Assembly: GCA_001319865.1 (NCBI GenBank)
Contig: BBSL01000032.1
Location: 1 to 32,191, forward strand
Direction: 5' to 3'
Length of the DNA: 32,191 bases
From: Burkholderia sp. E7m39
GTDB lineage: Bacteria; Pseudomonadota; Gammaproteobacteria; Burkholderiales; Burkholderiaceae
Both the position numbers and the translations under genes were made by a program. Each line of letters starts with the position of its first letter. Position 1 is the stretch's first letter. Below the pieces are notes generated by a model. It had not been told where the DNA came from. It made no database searches and saw nothing but the letters and a program-made list of their open reading frames with translations. Below, in pieces: positions 25,711 to 32,191 of the stretch.

Positions 25711-26033
25711 TTTCGCGACTTCGCTACCTCCACCGCTTCACGAAGAATCTCGTTCTCCATCGCCTTCTTGCCGAGCAGTCGCTGAAGCTCCCTGATTTGC
25801 TTGAGAGCATCGTTCAACTCCGATGCCGGCACGACTTCTTCGCCAGAACTGACAGCCGACAGGCTGCCGTCCTGATACAGCTTGCGCCAATGAAACAGTT
25901 GATTCGGATTGACGCCGTGCTGGCGTGCAACCATTGAGACCGACTTGCCCGGCTCGAAACTCTCCCGCACCATCGTCAGCTTCTCTTCCGCTGACCACCG
26001 CCGCCGGCGCTCCGGCCCCGTCAACACTTCCAT
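25668..26033 (-). CDS. IS2-type transposase OrfA
   Basis: A 121-residue protein from ATG 26033 (AAGAAG upstream), the same length as IS2 OrfA; a GTG at 26063 would add ten residues. It starts [18 protein letters not shown], has the [23 protein letters not shown] and a leucine-zipper-like [20 protein letters not shown], ending [13 protein letters not shown]. It binds the terminal repeats and multimerises with OrfAB. Confidence 0.94.
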   Translation of the reverse strand: MEVLTGPERRRRWSAEEKLTMVRESFEPGKSVSMVARQHGVNPNQLFHWRKLYQDGSLSAVSSGEEVVPASELNDALKQIRELQRLLGKKAMENEILREAVEVAKSRKWIARSPSLPGDDQ

Positions 26034-26151
26034 CACTTCTTGCTTGTTGTTAGTCAAAAACACAGTCGTATGCCTACCCGCTATTTTAAGTGGGAGACTG
26101 TGTCCGGCGATTCAGGGGGCCGCTCCACTCGCGTACGCCATTGCTTTGGTA

Positions 26152-26352
26152 TCACTCCGCTTTGCTGAGCCTCGAACGACATTGCTCCAGCTCTTTGCTG
26201 AGTGCGTCGATTTGCGCTTGCATACCTGCCGCTCGTTTCAGTAGCTGCCCGACTTCATACCAGTAGGCATATCCTAAATCGCCGTCCTCGAGGGCCAACT
26301 CGTGGAACTTGCGAAGCGCAATCTCGAGGTCAATAGGGCTATCCGGGTTCAT
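26152..26352 (-). CDS. Small coiled-coil hypothetical protein
   Basis: A 66-residue protein; ATG 26352 has GGGAG 6-10 nt upstream and is preferred to the 33-codon upstream extension starting at 26451. The N-terminal half is acidic (SPIDLEIALRKFHELALEDG, then YAYWYEVGQLLKR) and the C-terminal half is a heptad-like AQIDALSKELEQCRSRLSK. Its stop lies 20 bases from the right target duplication of the IS, so it originally preceded the gene at 24777 almost directly. Function unknown. Confidence 0.6.
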   Translation of the reverse strand: MNPDSPIDLEIALRKFHELALEDGDLGYAYWYEVGQLLKRAAGMQAQIDALSKELEQCRSRLSKAE

Positions 26353-26559
26353 CTCTTCTCCCGCCGATTTTGAGGGAAGGTAGTAACGCTCTGTGATAGG
26401 CACGCGCCTGAACAGTAGCCCTTCATTCACGTATCTCCTTTTAATGCGCAACGACCCCGAACCAGACTGCCCGCACGACGAGAAGTGCTGAAGTAATTGA
26501 GAGCGAAATTCACAAGTTCTTTCATGGCCAGCGGACTCAAGATACCGTGGGTTTTGTGC

Positions 26560-27243
26560 CTACGGAAACAGCCGCGCATACTGTTCTGCAAAGGTCGCAG
26601 CTTCCTCAACTACTGGCTTAACATCTTCGACTGATAGCCGTTGAAGCGGCGTAGCTCCGCCCAGCGACTCATGAGACGTCGTGAAGAAGTCGAACATTGT
26701 CCAAGGGTCAGTTTTGCCCAGAGCACGGATGACCTTTTTGAAGTCGTCACGGAAAATTGAGGGCGAGAGGAAAAACGCTGGGTAATAGGCTTCTGGACCA
26801 AAGAACACGCGAAACATTCGCTGCGATTCAAGGAGCTTAGCCAGCTTCTTTTCCGTGACGCCGGCCGAGTTGCAGAAGTCGTCCTTTGGGAGCACTTTTC
26901 CTTGAAGCACAAGAGGGTAACGCGCGACGTTCGCGTCACGGTATCTTGGGGAAGGTTTGTGTTCCGGCGTCCGCTTCGCTTCAGGTCTGACGCGCTTGCG
27001 GAGTTCATCTTCCTCCTCGCGAAGCGCCGGGAGGTCGATTCCGTACACGGTGGCTTGGCCAATGGCCTTGCAAAGATGATTCTTGAACATGCGGCCAAGC
27101 GCTGCATCCGGGATTTCCAACAGCGCTTCAGCGCCTTTCGGGTCGCAAAGGATGGCCGCAACGACGGCGCGATGGATGATATGTTCCACCCATGCGTCCT
27201 TGACAGATGTCTCGTCCTTCGTGGCACGCGTAGACCGCGGCAT
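26560..27243 (-). CDS. Hypothetical protein with MbcA/ParS-like (DUF2384-type) C-terminus
   Basis: A 227-residue protein. ATG 27243 has AAGGA 6 nt upstream; an ATG at 27249 overlaps that site. The N-terminal ~75 residues are helical with no known family. A linker rich in Arg/Pro/Glu follows. Then comes GKVLPKDDFCNSAGVTEKKL (an HTH-like helix pair), a YYPAFFLSP segment and TSHESLGGATPLQRL with a following VKPVVEEAATFAE helix. The last part is the pattern of the Xre/MbcA/ParS toxin-binding domain of RES-type antitoxins. No RES toxin is adjacent, so it may be an orphan antitoxin-like or regulatory protein. The assignment is by motif only. Confidence 0.6.
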   Translation of the reverse strand: MPRSTRATKDETSVKDAWVEHIIHRAVVAAILCDPKGAEALLEIPDAALGRMFKNHLCKAIGQATVYGIDLPALREEEDELRKRVRPEAKRTPEHKPSPRYRDANVARYPLVLQGKVLPKDDFCNSAGVTEKKLAKLLESQRMFRVFFGPEAYYPAFFLSPSIFRDDFKKVIRALGKTDPWTMFDFFTTSHESLGGATPLQRLSVEDVKPVVEEAATFAEQYARLFP

Positions 27244-27395
27244 GGTCATTCCTTAATCGAGCGAGACCTTTGGGGCTTGCATGGTGTCCAGACTGCATTT
27301 CCAAATCGCTGCAGTGTCTCCGCCGCTCGCTTCGTACGTCTTTCACGGATAGGCTCGTTCTGCTGCCCGGCGCAGACTCCGAATCTTGCTCGTAC

Positions 27396-27833
27396 TCACC
27401 CGTATTCGAAGCTCATTACTTTGACCAACTGTGGCCTCTCAACGCGCATACCGAATGCGACAGGCGAACATAGTCTCGTCTCCCCGTCGGTAGTTGAATA
27501 CCAATAACGCACGAGGTCCGAATCGTCGACCGCAACCTCTTGCCACAATGCGCTTACTCGACAGAGCGTGACGGAAGCGTCAGTTTCATTGCGAGCCAAC
27601 AGGTGAACCGAAAAGTTCACATCGGCAAGACGCAATACCAGTTCAATCAGCGCCTCAGGACCGTCCACCATCCAACCGTCCGGGCTCGCGCAGTCCTCAC
27701 CGCCAGACGAGGCCACGACAAAGAAGTTCGGCGTGAGGTCCGTCCATCCAACGCAGCGCCACGCAAGAAGTGGCTTCATGAGCCTCTTCTTTATGGGATG
27801 TGGCTCTTCCCAACTGCTGTCAGTAAATAGCAT
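27396..27833 (-). CDS. Hypothetical protein
   Basis: A 145-residue protein from ATG 27833 with GGGGTG upstream. Features: Trp-rich LLAWRCVGWTDLTPNFF, a strand-helix GPEALIELVLRLADVNFSVH, and VRYWYSTTDGETRLCSPVAF. It reads like a globular cytosolic protein; no family recognised. It is the first gene of the minus-strand group and is divergent from the XRE regulator, which may control it. Confidence 0.6.
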   Translation of the reverse strand: MLFTDSSWEEPHPIKKRLMKPLLAWRCVGWTDLTPNFFVVASSGGEDCASPDGWMVDGPEALIELVLRLADVNFSVHLLARNETDASVTLCRVSALWQEVAVDDSDLVRYWYSTTDGETRLCSPVAFGMRVERPQLVKVMSFEYG

Positions 27834-28029
27834 CACAACACCCCAAGAAATGATGTTGAGTGTTACACCGGCTCTCCATCAGCTTCTCGTATAAGGTAAA
27901 ACGGCAAGTTAACGACGTCCCAACGGCTAGCAAGCACGGGCGACAACTCCCGCGTGTGGTCAACATTCGCGCGTCGACCGACAGATGAGCGAAGTCTACG
28001 AGACCAAATATGAATAGTAAAGACTGTCT

Positions 28030-28039
28030 GTTTATAAAC
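28030..28039. promoter_or_regulatory. Palindrome, candidate XRE operator
   Basis: GTTTATAAAC is a perfect 10-bp palindrome, flanked by ACTG on its right and followed by a second AAACTG at 28051-28056. It lies 57 bases before the XRE start codon in the divergent promoter region (27834-28095), which is notably A/T-rich. Autoregulation is inferred. Confidence 0.35.
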
Positions 28040-28095
28040 TGGCGATTTAAAAACTGTAGATTTACCTGCTGCAATGTCTGATGCTCCTGCCCCAT

Positions 28096-28413
28096 ATGGC
28101 AGACGACGCAATTGCACGTCAGGAAGCGGTCCGAAACCGACTGTCGACGAATCTGAAGTTATTTCGCGGCAAGCTGAGCATGTCCCAGGAAGTCCTGGCA
28201 GACCGTGCTGGTTTGCATCGCACTCACGTAAGCCAAATCGAACGGGGAAATGCGAACGTCGCGCTCGATACGATAGTCGCGTTGGCGATGGCGCTAGGAG
28301 TCAGTGAGGCTCAGTTGCTAACCGAGCAGGATGAACTGCCAATTCCGATGAAATCCGGGCGAAAGAAGGCTTTGGCGGACCCTACGGTAAAGCTGCCACG
28401 GGCGAAGACCTGA
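28096..28413 (+). CDS. XRE-family transcriptional regulator
   Basis: A 105-residue protein from ATG 28096 (ATG 28081 would add five residues; neither has a strong ribosome site). The HTH_3 domain occupies residues ~15-75: LSTNLKLFRGKLSMSQEVLA, DRAGLHRTHVSQIERGNANV, then LDTIVALAMALGVSEAQLL. The tail is basic (SGRKKALADPTVKLPRAK). It has the size and layout of restriction-controller or small phage-type repressors. No restriction gene is present next to it. It is divergent from the 145-residue gene and is the last gene before the comM junction. Confidence 0.9.
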   Translation: MADDAIARQEAVRNRLSTNLKLFRGKLSMSQEVLADRAGLHRTHVSQIERGNANVALDTIVALAMALGVSEAQLLTEQDELPIPMKSGRKKALADPTVKLPRAKT

Positions 28414-28512
28414 TTTGTTATCGCTCGACCATTTTCACGTCTCGAAACTACTAAGCCGAACGCAGGAAACGCTTCAAAACGGCGGTCTGATTGACGCCGC
28501 GCGGGGCACCCC

Positions 28513-28623
28513 GTGTGCACAACTCCGCTGCCCACACCACAAGGGTGTGGACAGCCGCCCTTCGGGCGGTTCCGGAGTTGCACACACTTGAGGCTGACGC
28601 GCCGGCTACGCCGGCTTGCCTCA
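28513..28623. repeat. Strongly structured segment: three-way junction plus nested hairpin
   Basis: GTGTGC (28513-28518) pairs with GCACAC (28580-28585), and AACTCCG (28521-28527) with CGGAGTT (28573-28579), forming a 13-bp outer stem with a 2-nt bulge. Inside it are two perfect hairpins with no gap: CTG/CCACACC with GGTGTGG/CAG (28528-28554), and CCGCCC-TTC-GGGCGG (28555-28569). A second unit follows at once: TGAGGC (28589-28594) with GCCTCA (28618-28623) around GCCGGC-TAC-GCCGGC. It may be a structured RNA, a recombination end or a complex terminator. It ends 71 bases before the first comM codon. Confidence 0.75.
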
Positions 28624-28694
28624 GTTAAAGAAAATGAAAGCAAACCCTAACTCAGATTGACAACATCTAGGCTGCAAACGCTGTAGAAAGCTAA

Positions 28695-29294
28695 CTTCCG
28701 GAATTCGACCGCCATGTGCTCGAAAACCTGCGCGAACCGCTGGAGAACGGCCGCATCACAATCTCGCGTGCCGCTTTGCAGGCGGATTTTCCAGCCGCCT
28801 GCCAGTTGATCGCCGCGATGAATCCGTGTCCATGCGGCTGGCGCGGCGATCCCGGCGGCCGTTGCCGGTGCACGCCCGAAGTGGCGGCGCGCTATCTGCG
28901 CAAGCTGTCGGGGCCGCTGCTCGATCGCATCGACATTCAGATCGAGATTCCTGCTCTCTCGCCGGCCGAGTTGTCGGCGCGCAAGACGACGTCCGGGGAA
29001 CCGAGCGCGGCGATCGCGCAGCGGGTCCAAGCGGCACGCGAGCGGCAATTGTTGCGGCAGCGCAAAACGAACCGGGCGTTGAGCGGGCGCGAGGTGGACG
29101 AAGTCTGTCGCCCGGACGCGGAAGGCGAGCGTCTGTTGAGAGAAGCGGGCGAGCGTTTCGGCTGGTCAGCGCGCGCTTACTATCGCGTGTTGAAGGTCGC
29201 CAGAACGATTGCCGATCTCGCCGGCGACGATGCGCCGAACGCCGCGCAGGTGTCCGAGGCGGTCCAGTACCGGCGTGCGTTTAGCACGCAGTGA
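28695..29294 (+). pseudogene. comM: 3' fragment of comM (Mg-chelatase-like AAA+ ATPase)
   Basis: Similarity to ComM/YifB begins abruptly at 28695 with LPEFDRHVLENLREPLENGR and continues through AACQLIAAMNPCPCGWRG, YLRKLSGPLLDRIDI, QRVQAARERQ and RVLKVARTIADLAG to the stop. The preceding codon is TAA, and the DNA upstream is unrelated. Full ComM proteins are ~500 residues; only about the last 200 are here. The Walker A/B part and the LFLDE that normally precedes LPEF are missing. ComM is a hexameric branch-migration helicase used in natural transformation. The missing 5' part is expected at the far side of the accessory region, outside the window. Confidence 0.9.
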
Positions 29295-29627
29295 AACGTG
29301 CAGACGACAAAAAATGCATGTCAAGACTTGACTTATGCACATTTCCCGCTCCGCGACATATTTTGATACAACTGAAAGCCCACTGTGAGGCATCTGCGCG
29401 ATGCCATTGATTTTATTGGCTTTTTCAAAATGCCGCGATTCAGGGCAAAGTGACAAATCGCCCGTCCGCTGGGGATTTGCGGCCTACCCCACAGAGTTAC
29501 CAACAAAGTTATCCACAGATCCTGTGGGTAACCGAAAAACTTCCATGTAAACCGCAGCCTAGCGTTCTTTTCTGCGAAGGAACTTTCACTCGTGAAACGT
29601 CTCTGAGGCGACCTGTTTGTCACTGAG
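29295..29627. other. Convergent intergenic region of comM and lipoprotein genes
   Basis: A 333-base non-coding stretch. It contains the paired DnaA-box-like palindrome at 29509-29531. It is A/T-richer than the flanking core genes. No intrinsic terminator with a clear T-run was found. Confidence 0.45.
29509..29531. promoter_or_regulatory. Inverted pair of DnaA-box-like sequences
   Basis: TTATCCACAG (29509-29518) and CTGTGGGTAA (29522-29531) are inverted around ATC. The first contains a perfect DnaA box TTATCCACA; the second, read on the minus strand, is TTACCCACA. A related CCCACAGAGTTACC lies just upstream (29488-29501). Confidence 0.5.
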
Positions 29628-30218
29628 TCAGTAAAGTTTGAACGATCCGAAGAATTGCTCCACTTGCTCCGGCGGCGGCTCTTTGCTAGCGATCACGGCC
29701 GCCTGATACACGTGCCGTCCCTTGGCAACGAGCCGCGCGTGCATGGTTCGCAGTTCCTGTTTTGGCCCGGCCTTGCCCGTGAACGTCATCTCGAAGCCCG
29801 GCACCTGGCCGCCCACGGCGAGCGGAATCTCCGCCGCGCGGGCATCCGGCTGCGTGCCCAGGTTGTGCGCGAGGCCCGAGCGCAGGAAATCGAGCGCAGT
29901 GCGCTGCACCTGAGGATCATCGCTTGGCAGCATCACGGTGCCGACGGCGAACACGGCGTCGCCCGCCTCGGCAATCTGCATCGACATTTTCATCGGCGTG
30001 CCGCCGATGTCGATCTGCCGCTCGTCGGTGGTGGGCTTCGCGGGCAGGTCGACGGTGTAGCCGTTGTCGTTGTTCATGATGGTGCGCCAGTCATAGGTGG
30101 GCGAGCACGCGGCCAGCAGAAACCCCGCCGAAAGCAAGGCGGCAACTGTCGAAATCAGCGAACGAAACGGAGCAAGGGAGAACGCGGAACGGAGCATGAC
30201 GCGGCGTAAACATGACAT
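29628..30218 (-). CDS. Putative lipoprotein
   Basis: A 196-residue protein from ATG 30218 (ATG 30197 is an alternative; ribosome sites are weak for both). A basic n-region and the hydrophobic VAALLSAGFLLAACSPTYDW give a lipobox LAAC with Cys at about residue 38, so it should be lipid-anchored. The mature part (TIMNNDNGYTVDLPAKPTTD, GTPMKMSMQIAEAGDAVFAV, ARLVAKGRHVYQAAVI, EQVEQFFGSFKLY) matches small Burkholderiales proteins of unknown role. The final FF.SF.L pattern is typical of that group. It is divergent from the TlpA-like gene. Confidence 0.85.
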   Translation of the reverse strand: MSCLRRVMLRSAFSLAPFRSLISTVAALLSAGFLLAACSPTYDWRTIMNNDNGYTVDLPAKPTTDERQIDIGGTPMKMSMQIAEAGDAVFAVGTVMLPSDDPQVQRTALDFLRSGLAHNLGTQPDARAAEIPLAVGGQVPGFEMTFTGKAGPKQELRTMHARLVAKGRHVYQAAVIASKEPPPEQVEQFFGSFKLY

Positions 30219-30406
30219 GACGGAAACTCACATTATCCGTCCGATCCCATGCGAAGCCCGTTATGCGCTGCTTAACCCGGTGGCCAGCCATGTCACAGGA
30301 TTGACGGTAGAATGTGGGATGCTGTTCGCGGCGTTCGTCCGCGCTGCTGTTCTGGCAGCCCGGCAGCGCCTCAAAACGTGTCTCACGCGTTTCCCGAGGT
30401 CCTTTC

Positions 30407-30931
30407 ATGAGCCAAACTACCGTTTCCCGGCGTTCGAGCCCGCTCCGCTATATCGCTGCCGCCGTCGTGGCCGGCGCGATTGCCGTCGCGGGTTACTTCG
30501 CGTTCGGCAGCCAGCAGCACGTGCCCGACGCGACGTTCACGCTGCTGTCCGGCCAGAAGGTGTCGACGGCCGATCTGAAGGGCAAGGTGTACCTGGTCAA
30601 TTTCTGGGCGACGAGCTGCGACACCTGCATGAAGGAAATGCCGCAGATGGTGCAGACGTATAACCGCTTCAAGGACAAGGGTCTCGAGTTCGTCGCCGTC
30701 GCGATGAGCTATGACGCGCCGATGTACGTCACCAACTACACGGAAACGCGCCGCCTGCCGTTCAAGGTCGCGATGGACGACGGTTCGGCCGCGAAGCAGT
30801 TCGGCAATGTGCAGCTGACGCCGACCACGTTCGTGATCGACCGCAACGGCAAGGTGTTGAAGCGCTATGTCGGCGAGCCGCAATTCGCGGAACTCGATCA
30901 GTTGCTGGCAAAAGCGCTGGGCACGACCTGA
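30407..30931 (+). CDS. TlpA/ResA-like membrane-anchored thiol-disulfide oxidoreductase
   Basis: A 174-residue protein. ATG 30407 has GAGGTCC upstream. An N-terminal membrane anchor (residues ~12-32, YIAAAVVAGAIAVAGYFAF) leads to a periplasmic thioredoxin fold with YLVNFWATSCDTCMKEMPQM; the CDTC active site lies near residue 70. The cis-Pro region is QLTPTTFVIDRNGKVLKR. TlpA/ResA proteins reduce periplasmic disulfides, for example during cytochrome c or copper-site maturation. The CxxC is CDTC rather than the common CEPC/CPPC. It converges with the sigma-54 regulator gene. Confidence 0.9.
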   Translation: MSQTTVSRRSSPLRYIAAAVVAGAIAVAGYFAFGSQQHVPDATFTLLSGQKVSTADLKGKVYLVNFWATSCDTCMKEMPQMVQTYNRFKDKGLEFVAVAMSYDAPMYVTNYTETRRLPFKVAMDDGSAAKQFGNVQLTPTTFVIDRNGKVLKRYVGEPQFAELDQLLAKALGTT

Positions 30932-31004
30932 TCCGCACCCGCCGCTCCTCGCGACGGGCGTCGCGCCGTGATATGCCGCCGCGCGCCCGTCTGTCCAACG
31001 CGCG

Positions 31005-32191
31005 TTACCTCTCGCCTTCCCCACGCGCCGCCAGGCCGTAACGCTTAATCTTCTCGTAAAGCGTCGCCTTGCCGACCTGAAGCCGGTCCGCGGCGACAGC
31101 CACCGCGCCGCCCGTCTGATCCAGCGCCTCGGCGATCACTGCGCGTTCGAACTGCTCCACGCGCTCCTTCAGCGGCTGCGTGATCGACGTCAGGTCGTTG
31201 TCGGCGGGATTCGCCATCGTGTCGTCGCCGACGCCCAGCACGACGCGATCCGCCGCGTTGCGCAATTCGCGCACGTTGCCGGGCCAGTCGCGCTGCATCA
31301 GGTTCGTGCGCTGACGATCGGTCAGAATCGGCGCAGGACGCTGGTAGCGCACGGCGGCATCGAGCAGGAAATGCTCGAACAGCGGCGCGATATCCTCGCG
31401 CCGCTCGGAAAGCGGCGGCAGCGCGATGGTCACGACATTCAGCCGATACAGCAGGTCGCGCCGGAAGGTGCCCGCCGCGACGTGCTCGGTCATGTCACCC
31501 TTCGCCGCCGCGATGATCCGGCAATCGACGCGGATCGGCTGATTCGAGCCAAGCCGCTCCAGCACGCCGTCCTGCAGTACGCGCAAGAGCTTCACCTGCA
31601 ACGCGAGCGGCATGCTTTCGATCTCGTCGAGAAAGAGCGTGCCACCGGACGCATGTTCGAGCTTGCCGATGCGCCGCTTGGCCGCGCCCGTGAACGCGCC
31701 CGGCTCGTACCCGAACATCTCCGATTCGAACATCGGCTCCGGCAGCGCGCCGCAGTTCACGGCGAGAAACGGCTTGTCGCGGCGCGGCGACAGTTCGTGC
31801 AGACTGCGCGCGATCAATTCCTTGCCAGCGCCCGTGTCGCCGTTGATCAGCACGGACGCATCCGTCGGCGCGACGTTGGCGATCAGCTTGCGCACCTGCT
31901 CGATGGCAGGACTGCGCCCGATGATACGCGGCGCGAGCGTGCCCTGCTCCGCGAGTTCACGTCGCAGCGCGAGATTTTCGAGCACCAGCGTGCGACGCTC
32001 CAGCGCGCGGCGCACGGTTTCGATCAGGCGCTCCGACGCAAACGGCTTTTCGATGAAGTCGTATGCGCCGTCGCGCATCGCCTGCACGGCCATCGAGATA
32101 TCGCCGTGGCCCGTGACGAGAATCACGGGCACGTCGGGCGCACGCTCGCGGCATTGCGCGAGCAGATCGAGGCCGCTCGCGCCCGGCAGGC
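31005..32191 (-). CDS. Sigma-54-dependent response regulator, DctD/NtrC-type (5' end outside window)
   Basis: The frame enters at the right edge and ends at 31005; about 395 residues are visible. First comes the end of a receiver (LPGASGLDLLAQ, VPVILVTGHGDISMAVQAM, YDFIEKPF with the conserved Lys). Next is a sigma-54 AAA+ domain: Walker A GDTGAGKELIA, GAFTGA loop for sigma-54 contact, Walker B GGTLFLDEIESM, arginine-finger region WPGNVRELRNAAD. A Fis-type HTH follows (GGAVAVAADRLQVGKATLYE). DctD-type regulators activate C4-dicarboxylate uptake genes. The cognate kinase is expected just upstream (beyond 32191). It converges with the TlpA-like gene. Confidence 0.94.
   Translation of the reverse strand, partial: LPGASGLDLLAQCRERAPDVPVILVTGHGDISMAVQAMRDGAYDFIEKPFASERLIETVRRALERRTLVLENLALRRELAEQGTLAPRIIGRSPAIEQVRKLIANVAPTDASVLINGDTGAGKELIARSLHELSPRRDKPFLAVNCGALPEPMFESEMFGYEPGAFTGAAKRRIGKLEHASGGTLFLDEIESMPLALQVKLLRVLQDGVLERLGSNQPIRVDCRIIAAAKGDMTEHVAAGTFRRDLLYRLNVVTIALPPLSERREDIAPLFEHFLLDAAVRYQRPAPILTDRQRTNLMQRDWPGNVRELRNAADRVVLGVGDDTMANPADNDLTSITQPLKERVEQFERAVIAEALDQTGGAVAVAADRLQVGKATLYEKIKRYGLAARGEGER

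Larger units (their letters stand above)
24792..26127 (-). mobile_element. IS3 family, IS2-group insertion sequence with 5-bp target duplication
   Basis: The element is 1336 bp. Its ends are imperfect inverted repeats: TGGATTTGCCCC...CCGGACAC at 24792 and, on the other strand, TGGAGCGGCCCC...CCGGACAC starting at 26127. Both sides are flanked by CTCGC (24787-24791 and 26128-26132), a perfect 5-bp duplication as made by IS2-type elements. It encodes overlapping orfA and orfB, both intact. The fresh duplication and intact genes indicate a fairly recent insertion. It interrupts the short gap between two minus-strand genes. Confidence 0.95.

Noticed and set aside
24889..25785. 298-codon plus-strand open frame
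   Set aside because: Antisense to the IS2-type transposase genes, which have clear catalytic motifs.
28589..28629. Possible integron attC site
   Set aside because: GTTAAAG at the end only loosely fits the R'' core and there is no matching RYYYAAC core at the other side; no integrase or cassette array is visible.
28826..29284. 152-codon frame inside comM
   Set aside because: Out-of-frame shadow of the comM 3' fragment.
29655..30209. 184-codon plus-strand open frame
   Set aside because: Antisense shadow of the lipoprotein gene, Arg/His-rich with no domain.
1..32191. CRISPR array, tRNA or rRNA genes
   Set aside because: No regularly spaced repeats, no tRNA cloverleaf or CCA-ended candidates and no rRNA-like sequence were noticed on reading; no computed search was possible.

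Overview
The window looks like a betaproteobacterial chromosome, most likely Burkholderia sensu lato (Paraburkholderia/Caballeronia-like). This is inferred from the GC-rich codon use, a phasin, a PRC-barrel protein, a DUF2934 protein, an HU protein with a Lys/Ala-rich extension, repeated GAF-histidine kinase hybrids, and a right-hand block carrying comM, a TlpA-like thioredoxin and a DctD-type sigma-54 response regulator. No rRNA, tRNA, CRISPR array or phage structural gene was seen.

Layout. (1) Positions 1-3857: 3' part of a GAF/histidine kinase/receiver hybrid, a small Gly-rich exported protein, a phasin, a PRC-barrel protein and a small acidic protein. (2) 3863-9192: short orphan genes (stand-alone DnaJ-type zinc finger, frameshifted cupin, GNAT-like fragment, several hypothetical proteins) and an HU-type protein with its own promoter and terminator. 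(3) 9394-13736: receiver-only regulator, second Gly-rich protein, second PRC-barrel protein, DUF2934 protein and a decayed GAF-kinase. The Gly-rich/PRC-barrel/GAF-kinase set therefore occurs twice. (4) 13970-18532: second copy of a 93-aa family, a ParB-like protein, a decayed DUF421/YetF-like gene, an unknown protein, a phosphoesterase/phospholipase C-like enzyme and a remnant of a second ParB-like gene. (5) 18688-22226: an intact GAF-kinase-receiver hybrid followed by a frameshifted relative. (6) 22652-28694: accessory block with mostly minus-strand orphan genes, an intact IS2-like element with a 5-bp target duplication, an XRE regulator and a strongly structured 110-nt segment. (7) 28695-32191: core-like DNA that starts abruptly inside comM, followed by a lipoprotein, the TlpA-like protein and the sigma-54 regulator, which runs off the window.

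The simplest reading is that everything left of about 28.69 kb is the right end of a large, old, decaying genomic island or rearranged accessory region that joins the chromosome inside comM. Paralogous signalling and stress-type modules have been duplicated in it. At least four genes carry frameshifts or deletions (cupin, two kinases, DUF421), and a ParB-like gene survives only as a fragment. The least explained features are a dispersed repeat that is continuous at 7.9-8.2 kb but split around a gene at 22.65-23.81 kb, the three-way-junction structure next to the comM junction, and the minus-strand orphan operon cut by the IS2-like element.
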